Shown one piece after another: positions 1-8,589 of a DNA stretch of 9,180 bases; within the stretch, counting starts at the first letter, position 1; every line of letters starts with the position of its first letter. The DNA comes from Bacteriovoracaceae bacterium UBA2394 (GTDB lineage Bacteria; Bdellovibrionota; UBA2394). Location: positions 15,107-24,286 of the forward strand of contig DDSI01000107.1 in NCBI GenBank assembly GCA_002343335.1, given 5' to 3'. The notes under the pieces were generated by a model. That model had not been told where the DNA came from. It saw only the letters and a program-made list of their open reading frames with translations, and ran no database searches. A program made the position numbers and the translations under genes.

Positions 1-1115
1 CGCTGCATGTCGGTGACTTCTTCGGGCCGCTCGTCGATGAGCAACACGATCATCTTAATGTCGGGATGATTTCGCGAGATCGAGTTGGCGATACTTTGCA
101 GAATCATCGTCTTACCCGTTCGTGGAGAAGCGACGACTAAGCCCCGCTGACCCATTCCAATCGGACATAAGAGATCCATCACCCGACCGGTGTAGTTGTC
201 GGGATCCGTTTCCAACTTTATCTGACGATTCGGATAGAGCGGCGTGAGATTATCAAATAGAATTTTATGAAGCGCGGCTTCCGGCTTGTCATGGTTGATG
301 CTCTCCACTTTGAGCATCGCGAAATACCGTTCGCCCTCTTTGGGATGTCGAATTTCGCCGCTTACCGTGTCACCCGTTCTCAAATTGAAACGTCGCACTT
401 GCGAGGGAGCGACATACACATCGTCTGGTCCCGGCAAGTAGTTGAAATCCGGTGAACGCAAAAATCCGAAACCGTCTGGAAGAACTTCCAGAACGCCTTC
501 GGAATAGACCGCCACATTCAACTTCGCCGAATTTTTCAAAATCGCAAAAATGACATCTTGTTTACGGAGCGAACTCGCGTTCTGAACGCCATACGATTCC
601 GCGATTGCCACCAATTCCGCTGCCGGCTTGGCTTTTAATTCTTTCAGATGGATTGTCGTGCTTGGCGCATCGGAGGGAACCGCGCTTCCGGCCATTGCTT
701 CGGCGGAAAGCCCCTCCATCTCTCGCGTATCGTCCGTGGGAAGTGCCTCGTTCTCGGCATTTGCCGCTACGGCCGCCGCCGCTTGGGCTTGCGCGACCAT
801 TTCTTCGTCGTGATTCCAGCCACCTTCGTACTGTCCAACTCCCCCTTCATAGTTGGGGTTATGTCCGCCTTGATGGTTCGAGCGGTAGCCACCGCCTCGA
901 CCGCCACGGCCGCCTCGTCCTCCGCCACGACCGCCTCGTTGATTTCGATTTCGATCACCTCTGCCGCCACCGCCTCGGTTATGGCCACCGCCACCGCCGC
1001 CGCTTCTGCTTTCTTGGTTCACTTGAATCTCTACCACCTTTCTTGGGGACGCCTCTTCGGCGCCTTCGGCTTCGCCACTGGGATTGGATGACGGATCAGA
1101 AATCGTCTTTACCAT
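1..1115 (-). CDS. rho: Transcription termination factor Rho, 3' part missing (off the left edge)
   Basis: Rho is the hexameric RNA-dependent ATPase/translocase that ends transcription at Rho-dependent sites. The visible part is 371 codons. Residues about 155-195 are the Rho_N helical domain, starting [20 protein letters not shown]. Residues about 199-275 are the cold-shock-like primary RNA-binding domain with [11 protein letters not shown]. The ATPase domain follows with Walker A ASPRTGKT (Lys335) and the Rho hallmark [15 protein letters not shown] (358-372), where the sequence stops at the window edge. Aligned by eye to E. coli Rho (Lys181), this protein carries about 154 extra N-terminal residues. 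Residues 37-78 are rich in Gly and Arg with six RGG units, 79-100 are Gly/Asn/Tyr-rich, and 108-120 are Ala-rich. The ATG at 1115 is chosen because AGAAGGA lies 7 bases upstream. The gene is divergent from ligA. Identity is secure; the function of the extension is unknown. Confidence 0.97.
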   Translation of the reverse strand, partial: MVKTISDPSSNPSGEAEGAEEASPRKVVEIQVNQESRSGGGGGGHNRGGGGRGDRNRNQRGGRGGGRGGRGGRGGGYRSNHQGGHNPNYEGGVGQYEGGWNHDEEMVAQAQAAAAVAANAENEALPTDDTREMEGLSAEAMAGSAVPSDAPSTTIHLKELKAKPAAELVAIAESYGVQNASSLRKQDVIFAILKNSAKLNVAVYSEGVLEVLPDGFGFLRSPDFNYLPGPDDVYVAPSQVRRFNLRTGDTVSGEIRHPKEGERYFAMLKVESINHDKPEAALHKILFDNLTPLYPNRQIKLETDPDNYTGRVMDLLCPIGMGQRGLVVASPRTGKTMILQSIANSISRNHPDIKMIVLLIDERPEEVTDMQ

Positions 1116-1122
1116 TCGTTGG

Positions 1123-1129
1123 TCCTTCT
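1123..1129 (-). promoter_or_regulatory. Ribosome binding site of rho
   Basis: AGAAGGA on the minus strand lies 7 bases before the ATG at 1115. This decides the start and places the whole Gly/Arg-rich extension inside the translated protein. Confidence 0.75.
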
Positions 1130-1218
1130 CTCTCGTACGTATGTTCTGGATTCTTTTGTTCTGAATTGATGATTTTCGAAGCTTTTACCTGCTTCGCTCA
1201 AATCCCTGATTTTCCTTT

Positions 1219-1247
1219 GAATTAGGTTGCCACTTGGCAACTGTCAA
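1219..1247 (-). promoter_or_regulatory. Candidate rho promoter with palindromic spacer
   Basis: On the minus strand a perfect -35 box TTGACA (1247-1242) is followed by a 17-base spacer and TAATTC (1224-1219) in the -10 position. The -10 matches the sigma-70 consensus poorly. Sixteen of the 17 spacer bases form the perfect 7+2+7 dyad GTTGCCA-AG-TGGCAAC. Such a dyad between -35 and -10 is typical of an operator. Transcription from here would give a rho leader of roughly 95 bases. Confidence 0.4.
1226..1241. repeat. Perfect 7+2+7 inverted repeat, operator-like
   Basis: GTTGCCA (1226-1232), CT, TGGCAAC (1235-1241): the arms are exact reverse complements. It directly abuts the minus-strand TTGACA. 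No T-run follows on either strand, so it looks more like a protein-binding site than a terminator. The cognate regulator is not identifiable. Confidence 0.5.
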
Positions 1248-1255
1248 GATTTTAT

Positions 1256-3421
<2,166 letters not shown>

Positions 3422-3431
<10 letters not shown>

Positions 3432-3784
3432 CCAAAGAGCCTTTTAATCCAGGTTTTTCGTTGAGCGGCATCTTCCTTGGATTGAGAAAAGCTTTGCACG
3501 AGAGCCGCTCTTTCAGATTTTGCTATCTTCGCTGCTTCCGCGATTTCTCGAGAAGCATGGGCTTTGCCCACCTGCTTACGAAGCGCCTCCTGCAGTTGGG
3601 GCACGGTCACAAAACCTGCAAATAATAAAATCTGACCCAACTTGAGAGGTCTTTGCCCTGTGACAACCATTTCCTGTTGATACTGAAGAGCTTGAGCGAG
3701 TTGGGGAATGGTTACGATCTTGGACTCCAGTAGAATCTGGCCGAGCTTTTGATCTTTTGAACTGGGAACGACAGGAGAAGACAT
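3422..3784 (-). CDS. Small stand-alone protein with two MshEN-like motifs
   Basis: This 120-residue soluble protein has two copies of a 24-residue motif: residues 13-36 (KLGQILLESKIVTIPQLAQA...) and 48-71 (KLGQILLFAGFVTVPQLQEA...). They match at 15 of 24 positions and are joined by 11 residues. The pattern (K/R)LG-x-x-LL-x-x-G-x-x-T-x-x-Q-L-x-x-AL-x-x-Q is that of the N-terminal domain of type II secretion/type IV pilus ATPases (T2SSE_N, MshEN), some of which bind cyclic di-GMP. No ATPase domain follows. Residues 72-120 are a charged, probably helical tail ending in the basic KTWIKRLFGKK. There is no signal peptide or membrane segment. The first copy has Lys where the second has the conserved Gly57, so nucleotide binding may be altered. 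The gene starts 26 bases after the protease stop codon, so co-transcription is likely. It has no obvious ribosome binding site. Role inferred: c-di-GMP-type receptor or adaptor. Confidence 0.8.
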
Positions 3785-3790
3785 GCGGTC

Positions 3791-3796
3791 AGTATA
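3791..3796 (-). promoter_or_regulatory. -10-like TATACT just before the MshEN-like gene
   Basis: TATACT on the minus strand (5 of 6 to consensus) ends 6 bases before the ATG at 3784. A start of transcription from it would fall at or next to the ATG, giving a leaderless message. This would fit the missing ribosome binding site. No recognisable -35 box is present, so this is weak. Confidence 0.25.
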
Positions 3797-3810
3797 ACTG
3801 AACTCTTGGT

Positions 3811-5364
3811 TTAGTAGCCGCAGGCTTCCCAGGCGTATTTAACAGCCTTTTCTTGCGGGCTCATGAGGATTTTTCCATTCTCCAGAACTTGGCGGGGGTA
3901 ATAAGCACGCGCGGCCCTCAAGAGAGCGGCTTTCGCATCTTCAAAAGTTGCGGAGGGAGTGAGGTAAGAGGTCAGCGCTCGATACCAAATTCGAATAGCC
4001 GTATCGATTCCAATACCCGTCACTGCTGCTCCTGAAACGGGATGAATTCCGCCTTTCGCGACCAAATAAAAGACATAATTTGGAATCCCGGAGAGTGAAT
4101 GAACGTCCATTTGATAAGGGGAGATTTCATCTTTATGAATTGGTTGCTCAGATTTTCTAGGATCGTCGATGTAGCGAATGGCATCATCTTCGATCCCAGG
4201 CGTGTAAGCATCTTCTGCAATTTTCCAAATCTTGTCCGACTCCCCTTTGGCATTCCGCTCGATGGCAACGGCAAAAACGTCGGAAATGGATTCGTTGAGG
4301 GCTCCAGACTCGCCGTAATAGTAAAGTCCTGCTTCCGCGGCCGTGATGCCGTGAACGAGTTCATGGGCGACGATATCAAGCGAGACGACCGGCCCAAAAT
4401 AAAGCCCGTCGCCGTCTCCGAAATACACAGCCTCGCCGTTCCAGAAGGCATTCGGATAACTTTCTCCGTAATGCACGTAAGCGGATTGGAGAGGTTGTCC
4501 ATGAATGCTCATGCTGGGAGTGGGTCCATTTACTCCGTTCAATCCATAACGATTAAATCGAAGTCTAAAGAAATCCATTGTCACACTCATGCCCCATTGC
4601 ACGTCGACCGCAGCTCGATGCCGCTCATCTGCCCAAAGATTATTTTTATCATGAAAATTGGAAATGCTATCGAGCGAGTATCCAAATCCCGCATCGAAGG
4701 TGCCAATGAAGCGCGTTGGATCCTGAAGATAATATCGATCTTTAGTGCTGGAGTAGATGGTTTTAAGAGGGAGATTCGCACCGCTATAAAGAGAATGTCC
4801 TCGGCCGCGTCTCCATTCCAATTTGAGATCATCATAGGTGAATAACAAGCCACCGTTATGCGCATCGATAAAATAGACAGGGTGGCCCGTTCGCCAGGAG
4901 CCGTCTTCTCGAACTAGACGGACTTCGTAAGCTAACCGGAACTGATCTCCGAACTTCGCGATAAGAAGCGTGACCTTAGGTTCTTTCGTGAAACAATCGC
5001 CGCAGCCGTAAGTGGTAAGAGCGGTGGCGAGGGCATCAGCTTCAGAGATGGTGGGGACGGTATTAATCTGAAGATCGCGCATCAAATTGTCGGTGGTGCC
5101 CGCTACCTGACCATTGGGATCGAGATGCAAAATCGCCGAAGCGCCATGCACTTCCAGTCCATCGTAATGCTGAGCCACGCGCACATGCATTTGGTTTGAG
5201 CCATCAATAAAAACTCTTTTGGAAAAGAGCATGTTTTTGGAAGCAGAATTAAAGGAGCCGCGGAGGTTTTCCAAGTGATCGGCGCCTAATCGAGTGGCAT
5301 CACGTTCCGTGAGATTCAAACTCGCGATGGAGATAAAGATATAGGACAGTAGACCAATGTTCAC
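3811..5364 (-). CDS. Thermolysin-like (M4) zinc metalloprotease precursor
   Basis: This is a secreted neutral endopeptidase of 517 residues, close to the usual length of M4 precursors. After a short hydrophobic N-terminus (about 1-17), residues about 45-95 match the FTP pro-domain (HVRVAQHYDGLEVHGASAIL) and about 100-180 a PepSY domain; together these are the inhibitory and folding pro-region. The M4 catalytic domain follows. His334-Glu335-Leu-Val-His338 is the HExxH zinc site. Glu358 in GALNESISD is the third ligand, 20 residues after His338 as in thermolysin. His422 in DVHSLSGIPN matches the transition-state histidine, and the C-terminal helical domain runs to the end. All catalytic residues are intact. 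The start is GTG 5364 with AGAGGAG 7 bases upstream. The hydrophobic leader lacks the usual positive residues, so the export route is not clear. The neighbouring MshEN-like gene may be linked to its secretion, but that is inference. The exact M4 subgroup cannot be named. Confidence 0.95.
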   Translation of the reverse strand: MNIGLLSYIFISIASLNLTERDATRLGADHLENLRGSFNSASKNMLFSKRVFIDGSNQMHVRVAQHYDGLEVHGASAILHLDPNGQVAGTTDNLMRDLQINTVPTISEADALATALTTYGCGDCFTKEPKVTLLIAKFGDQFRLAYEVRLVREDGSWRTGHPVYFIDAHNGGLLFTYDDLKLEWRRGRGHSLYSGANLPLKTIYSSTKDRYYLQDPTRFIGTFDAGFGYSLDSISNFHDKNNLWADERHRAAVDVQWGMSVTMDFFRLRFNRYGLNGVNGPTPSMSIHGQPLQSAYVHYGESYPNAFWNGEAVYFGDGDGLYFGPVVSLDIVAHELVHGITAAEAGLYYYGESGALNESISDVFAVAIERNAKGESDKIWKIAEDAYTPGIEDDAIRYIDDPRKSEQPIHKDEISPYQMDVHSLSGIPNYVFYLVAKGGIHPVSGAAVTGIGIDTAIRIWYRALTSYLTPSATFEDAKAALLRAARAYYPRQVLENGKILMSPQEKAVKYAWEACGY

Positions 5365-5371
5365 GGACTCG

Positions 5372-5378
5372 CTCCTCT
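5372..5378 (-). promoter_or_regulatory. Ribosome binding site of the protease, fixing a GTG start
   Basis: AGAGGAG on the minus strand lies 7 bases before GTG 5364. It supports GTG as the start rather than any later codon. Confidence 0.7.
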
Positions 5379-5383
5379 AGGTT

Positions 5384-5419
5384 CTCTTCGAGTTCTGCCT
5401 GAACTCGCGTGAACAAGAG
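5384..5419 (-). promoter_or_regulatory. Hairpin in the protease leader, just before its ribosome binding site
   Basis: Read on the minus strand: CTCTT (5419-5415), a 7-base bulge, CGAGTTC (5407-5401 after the preceding base), loop AGGCA (5400-5396), GAACTCG (5395-5389), then AAGAG (5388-5384). The inner stem of 7 pairs is perfect, and a further 5 pairs stack below it across the bulge. It ends 5 bases from AGAGGAG, so it could affect translation or bind a regulator. No T-run follows, so it is not a standard terminator. Confidence 0.45.
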
Positions 5420-5510
5420 TCTTTGCAAGGCTCGTGCCGGAGAGGGCGTTGATGCCACGGTGAAAAACAAGTGCGTTTTTAGGGGGTTAGATAGAAGGAT
5501 TTGGAGTTGA

Positions 5511-5530
5511 ATGCCCCTTTAAAGCGGCAT
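5511..5530. repeat. 20-base near-perfect palindrome downstream of phnE
   Basis: The sequence ATGCC-C-CTTTAAAG-C-GGCAT is symmetrical at every position except the C/C pair at 5516 and 5525. It lies about 31 bases after the phnE stop and about 150 bases before the protease start. It has no T-run on either side. It may be an operator for the protease gene or an RNA-stabilising hairpin at the end of the phn transcript. The rest of the 5365-5561 gap shows no gene or convincing promoter. Confidence 0.45.
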
Positions 5531-5561
5531 GGTTGTCGCAACAAGGAATCCAAAATCGATA

Positions 5562-6659
5562 TCAGTAAATCGCTTCGCGGAGCTTGGCGCTGATCCAGTC
5601 CATTGCCCATACGACGATGGCGATGATGATCACGATCGTGCCGACTTCGCTCCAGCGCGCGAGCCCTTGATATTGCATGAGCAGCGTTCCCACCCCGCCA
5701 CCGCCGACAAGGCCGATGATGGTGGCCATACGAATATTGATGTCCCAGCGGAAGATTGTGAAGGCCAAGTAAGGCAATACAATTTGAGGAACCACAGCAT
5801 ACCAAACGGTTTGAATTCGACCCGCACCAGTGGCCTCAATGGCTTCAATAGGTCCGCGTTCAATGCTTTCGATCTGCTCTGAATAAAGCTTCACGAGCGA
5901 AGCAATGGAGTGAAGCATGAGCGCGAGCATCCCTGCGAAAGGCCCAATTCCCACCCACACGGAAAAAACAATCGCCCAAATGAGCGGCTCAACGGAACGC
6001 GTAAAATTAAAAATGAATCGGAGGACGACGTAGAAACTCTCACCAAGAGGACTTCCCGCCACTAAATTTTTGGCACAGAAAAAGCTCGCGACAAACGCAA
6101 TGGGAATGGAAAGCGCCGTGGCCATAAAGCCGATAAAGATCGTCTCGATCATCTCACTGCAAACGACGCCCACAATTTCTAAATTGGGTTGCAGTAAAGC
6201 CATAAAAATTCGTTGTGCGCCTTGAAGTCCATCCGCACTCACCAATGACGGGATATCCACTCCCGTCATGAGCCATCCCAACCAGAAGGTTAGGAAGATG
6301 AGAACTCCCCCTAAAATTTTCGAGAATTTAGCCGCACGCGTTTTTTCGTTAATGCGGACATTTTGTTTCAGAAACCGATTCACCCGATAAATGATGAGCT
6401 GGCCGATGGAGCCCTCGTAAAAAGTAAAAATGAACCCGGCCACTAAACTTGCTCCCGCCATCGTCCACAGGATCCATGCGGTGGGAGTCTTGGTGTCGTT
6501 TAAATAAAGATCCAAGTAATAAACGAGAAATCCCAAATAAAAGACCAGAATTGAATTGAGTGCGAAAATTTTGCGTTGAGCCTTCGAGAGCTCACGAGCC
6601 ACCCGGTTTTCATGGTCGGACATCTGGACTGCTCCGTCCTTAACGGCATGCATACTCAT
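5562..6659 (-). CDS. phnE: PhnE-type ABC permease with two extra N-terminal membrane helices
   Basis: This is the inner-membrane channel subunit of a phosphonate/phosphite/phosphate-type ABC importer, expected to act as a dimer with PhnC and to receive substrate from PhnD. The C-terminal two thirds matches PhnE closely. It has several membrane segments and the cytoplasmic ATPase-contact loop EAIEATGAG (272-280), followed by a run containing VVPQIVLPYLAF and the family signature IRMATIIGLVGGGGVGTLL. At 365 residues it is about 100 longer than common PhnE proteins. The extra part holds two predicted helices (about 31-50 and 60-81) and a basic linker (about 92-112) before the usual first helix (about 115-133). 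The ATG at 6659 overlaps the phnC stop by one base (TGATG), so translation is probably coupled. An alternative start at residue 13 would still keep the extra helices. The fold is certain; the substrate is not. Confidence 0.93.
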   Translation of the reverse strand: MSMHAVKDGAVQMSDHENRVARELSKAQRKIFALNSILVFYLGFLVYYLDLYLNDTKTPTAWILWTMAGASLVAGFIFTFYEGSIGQLIIYRVNRFLKQNVRINEKTRAAKFSKILGGVLIFLTFWLGWLMTGVDIPSLVSADGLQGAQRIFMALLQPNLEIVGVVCSEMIETIFIGFMATALSIPIAFVASFFCAKNLVAGSPLGESFYVVLRFIFNFTRSVEPLIWAIVFSVWVGIGPFAGMLALMLHSIASLVKLYSEQIESIERGPIEAIEATGAGRIQTVWYAVVPQIVLPYLAFTIFRWDINIRMATIIGLVGGGGVGTLLMQYQGLARWSEVGTIVIIIAIVVWAMDWISAKLREAIY

Positions 6660-7468
6660 CAGTGCACTTCTACTTCCGTGGCTTCTTCGCCGTAAATTCT
6701 ACGGAACCACTCTTTATCTATTTCCTTAGAACTTCCTTCAAACACCACTTCGCCACCTTTCAGCGCGACCACTCGAGTGGTGTACTGTCGAACGAGGCTT
6801 AAAAAATGCAAATTACAGACGATCGTCTTGCCCAACTTCTTATTCGCAAATTCCAAATAGCGCATGACGGAGTGAGAAGTCGCCGGATCCAAACTGGCAA
6901 CGGGCTCATCGGCTAAAAGAATTTCAGGATTTTGCATGAGGGAGCGTGCAATGGCGACCCGCTGTTGTTGACCGCCGCTCAATTCATCGGCCCGAATGTT
7001 GGCTTTCTCTGCTAAACCCACAGTCGCCAAATGTTCGATGGCCTCTTTGCGATCCGCTTCCGAAAATCGCTCCAAAAGACTCCAAAGCGTCGGCATATGT
7101 CCCAATTTTCCAGAAATCACATTCGTCAAAACTGATTTGCGCTTTATGAGATTGAAATGTTGAAAGATCATGCCAATTTTCTTCCGGACTTCGCGCATTT
7201 CCCGATGCGAAATGTGAGTAATATCCTGATTATTGAAAAGAACTTTCCCCGAGGTGGGTTCGATCAATCGATTCAGACATCGAAGCAAGGTCGATTTTCC
7301 GGAACCACTCAGACCGATGACGCCTAAAAATTCGCCCTTCTGAATGTTAAATGAAACATTTCTCAGCGCGTGCACGCCGTTATCGTAAACTTTTGAAATA
7401 TTTTTGATCTCGATATGATTCAACGCGACCTCAGATCGTTCCTCAGGAGTTAAAGCCTCTGCCTTCAT
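6659..7468 (-). CDS. phnC: PhnC-type ABC transporter ATPase
   Basis: This is the cytoplasmic ATP-hydrolysing subunit that powers the PhnE permease. The 269 residues show every expected ABC motif in order: Walker A GLSGSGKST (52-60), Q-loop Gln103 in IFQHFNLI, signature LSGGQQQR (163-170), Walker B LLADEP with catalytic Glu188, D-loop SLDP, and switch His221 in CNLHFLSL. The sequence type (HFNLIKRKSVLTNV, LADEPVASLDP) is that of PhnC rather than of the PstB, glutamine or methionine transporter ATPases. ATG 7468 starts two bases after the phnD stop and has only a weak ribosome binding site, so coupling to phnD is likely. A TTG at residue 16-17, just before the conserved core and preceded by GAGG, is a possible alternative start. 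Confidence 0.95.
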   Translation of the reverse strand: MKAEALTPEERSEVALNHIEIKNISKVYDNGVHALRNVSFNIQKGEFLGVIGLSGSGKSTLLRCLNRLIEPTSGKVLFNNQDITHISHREMREVRKKIGMIFQHFNLIKRKSVLTNVISGKLGHMPTLWSLLERFSEADRKEAIEHLATVGLAEKANIRADELSGGQQQRVAIARSLMQNPEILLADEPVASLDPATSHSVMRYLEFANKKLGKTIVCNLHFLSLVRQYTTRVVALKGGEVVFEGSSKEIDKEWFRRIYGEEATEVEVH

Positions 7469-7470
7469 GC

Positions 7471-8493
7471 TCAGCTCTTCTTTCGGAGAAGATTTTCTAA
7501 ATCCATCGCCGTATCTAAAATCACTTGGCGAATACCATCGTAGTCTTTATCCGACACTTTAAATAAACCGGTTCCGGTCGCTAAGATTTGCAACATTTTC
7601 TTCCCATCCTCCGTCTTCGCAAATTCTAATAGCCCTTCGATCACGAGATTTCTCAACTCTTCATTTTTCACAGGATCCTTCAGAAGATCTGCCCTCATGA
7701 CCCAGGGTTCATTGGGAATTTCATCCGTGAAACCCACTATCTTCACTTTATCCTCCACATCGGGGAACTGAGTCTTTACACGCGCTCGCGCATCTCGAAT
7801 GACCTCTACCTTCTTGCCATTTTTTTCTTCAATGCCAGGCGTGCTGTAGTAGGTAGCGCCGGCGTCGACTTGACGCTGATAGACCATCGTAATGACGTTG
7901 TCGTGCTTCTGCGCAAAAACGGTTTCGCCGAGCTTTACACCATTATCCCGAATCATTTTGAGCGGCAGGACATAACCTGAGGTCGAAGCAGGATCGACGA
8001 ACGCAAAACTTTTCCCTTCCAGGTCTTTCACCGATTTAATTTTGGCATCCTTGTGCGCTACGATCTGGGCCTTATAGGTCTTTTCTCCATCTCCTCGAAT
8101 CACAGCGAGCACCGCCGGCATGTCGTACTTCTTAATATCGCGGCCCAAAATGTAGCTAAAGGTCGTCACCGCCGCAAAATCGGCCTTTCGCGTTCCAAAC
8201 GCTTCGATCACAGCGATGTAACTTGTTGGCACCGCCGTTTTTACATAGAAACCCGTGGGCGCATTGTGGAGTTTTTTAGAAATGTATTCGGAGAGGAACT
8301 TCGAAACCGAATTTGCCGTCAGGGTGATTTGCTCGGAGTCCACGGAAGGCACAAAATACATCGTGAACGGTCGACTTTTCGAGCCAACCGGCTGATTGGC
8401 GCAACCTGCCGCCGATAAGACGAGCACGCTTACCGCCAACATCTTAAAAAGACTTTTGAATTTTCCCACACCCATCGATTCAGAATTCCTCAT
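7471..8493 (-). CDS. phnD: PhnD-type substrate-binding lipoprotein
   Basis: This is the periplasmic solute-binding protein that captures phosphonate, phosphite or phosphate-like oxyanions for PhnCE. From ATG 8493 it has 340 residues: a basic N-terminus, a hydrophobic stretch, then VLSAAGC with Cys31 as probable lipid anchor. The lipobox is imperfect because Ala stands at -3. The mature part has the PhnD hallmarks SYIAVIEAFGTRKADFA, FAFVDPASTSGYVLPL (the STSGY anion-binding loop), KHDNVITMVYQRQVDAGA (His and Asp ligand positions) and IPNEPWVMR. GAGGA lies 4 bases before ATG 8493. A second ATG at 8475 would also leave an intact signal. An upstream in-frame TTG at 8532 was not used because it adds a charged stretch before the signal. 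The gene begins 96 bases after the FTR1 stop and leads phnC-phnE. The neighbourhood has no phosphonate-degrading gene, so the ligand is open. Confidence 0.92.
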   Translation of the reverse strand: MRNSESMGVGKFKSLFKMLAVSVLVLSAAGCANQPVGSKSRPFTMYFVPSVDSEQITLTANSVSKFLSEYISKKLHNAPTGFYVKTAVPTSYIAVIEAFGTRKADFAAVTTFSYILGRDIKKYDMPAVLAVIRGDGEKTYKAQIVAHKDAKIKSVKDLEGKSFAFVDPASTSGYVLPLKMIRDNGVKLGETVFAQKHDNVITMVYQRQVDAGATYYSTPGIEEKNGKKVEVIRDARARVKTQFPDVEDKVKIVGFTDEIPNEPWVMRADLLKDPVKNEELRNLVIEGLLEFAKTEDGKKMLQILATGTGLFKVSDKDYDGIRQVILDTAMDLENLLRKKS

Positions 8494-8497
8494 GCGT

Positions 8498-8502
8498 TCC
8501 TC
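8498..8502 (-). promoter_or_regulatory. Ribosome binding site supporting phnD start at 8493
   Basis: GAGGA on the minus strand lies 4 bases before ATG 8493, a slightly short spacing. Another GAGGA (8491-8487) lies 11 bases before ATG 8475, so the shorter start cannot be excluded. Confidence 0.45.
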
Positions 8503-8589
8503 GCGTTTGCATTCGTGAAGTTGACTGAACAACGAGAAGTTTTAGACGAATCGGAAGCTCGGGCGCCAGAACAAATGCCTGGAATACGG

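Noticed and set aside
880..1010. Repetitive GGCGGT/CGTGGC tract as a tandem repeat or CRISPR-like array
   Set aside because: The repetition follows codons for Gly and Arg in the rho frame with varied third bases. There are no regular spacers or fixed repeat unit.
605..1225. Plus-strand open frames over the rho N-terminus (206 and 147 codons)
   Set aside because: They are mirror frames of the GC-rich RGG-coding stretch. The minus strand encodes Rho in one unbroken frame here, and the plus-strand products are low-complexity Arg/His/Leu or Ala/Thr strings with no supporting start site.
4099..4845. Plus-strand 248-codon frame opposite the protease
   Set aside because: The opposite strand encodes the intact M4 catalytic domain with all zinc ligands, so this is a mirror frame.
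5532..5542. Small hairpin GTTG-TCG-CAAC after phnE as a terminator
   Set aside because: Four pairs with a three-base loop and no T-run are too little to support a terminator.
5562..8493. A phosphonate-degradation operon (C-P lyase)
   Set aside because: Only the importer subunits are present. No phnG-M, phnX, phnW or ptxD-like gene is in the window, so the pathway cannot be claimed.
8494..8532. Longer phnD beginning at TTG 8532
   Set aside because: It would add a charged stretch before the lipoprotein signal and has no ribosome binding site, whereas ATG 8493 has GAGGA upstream.
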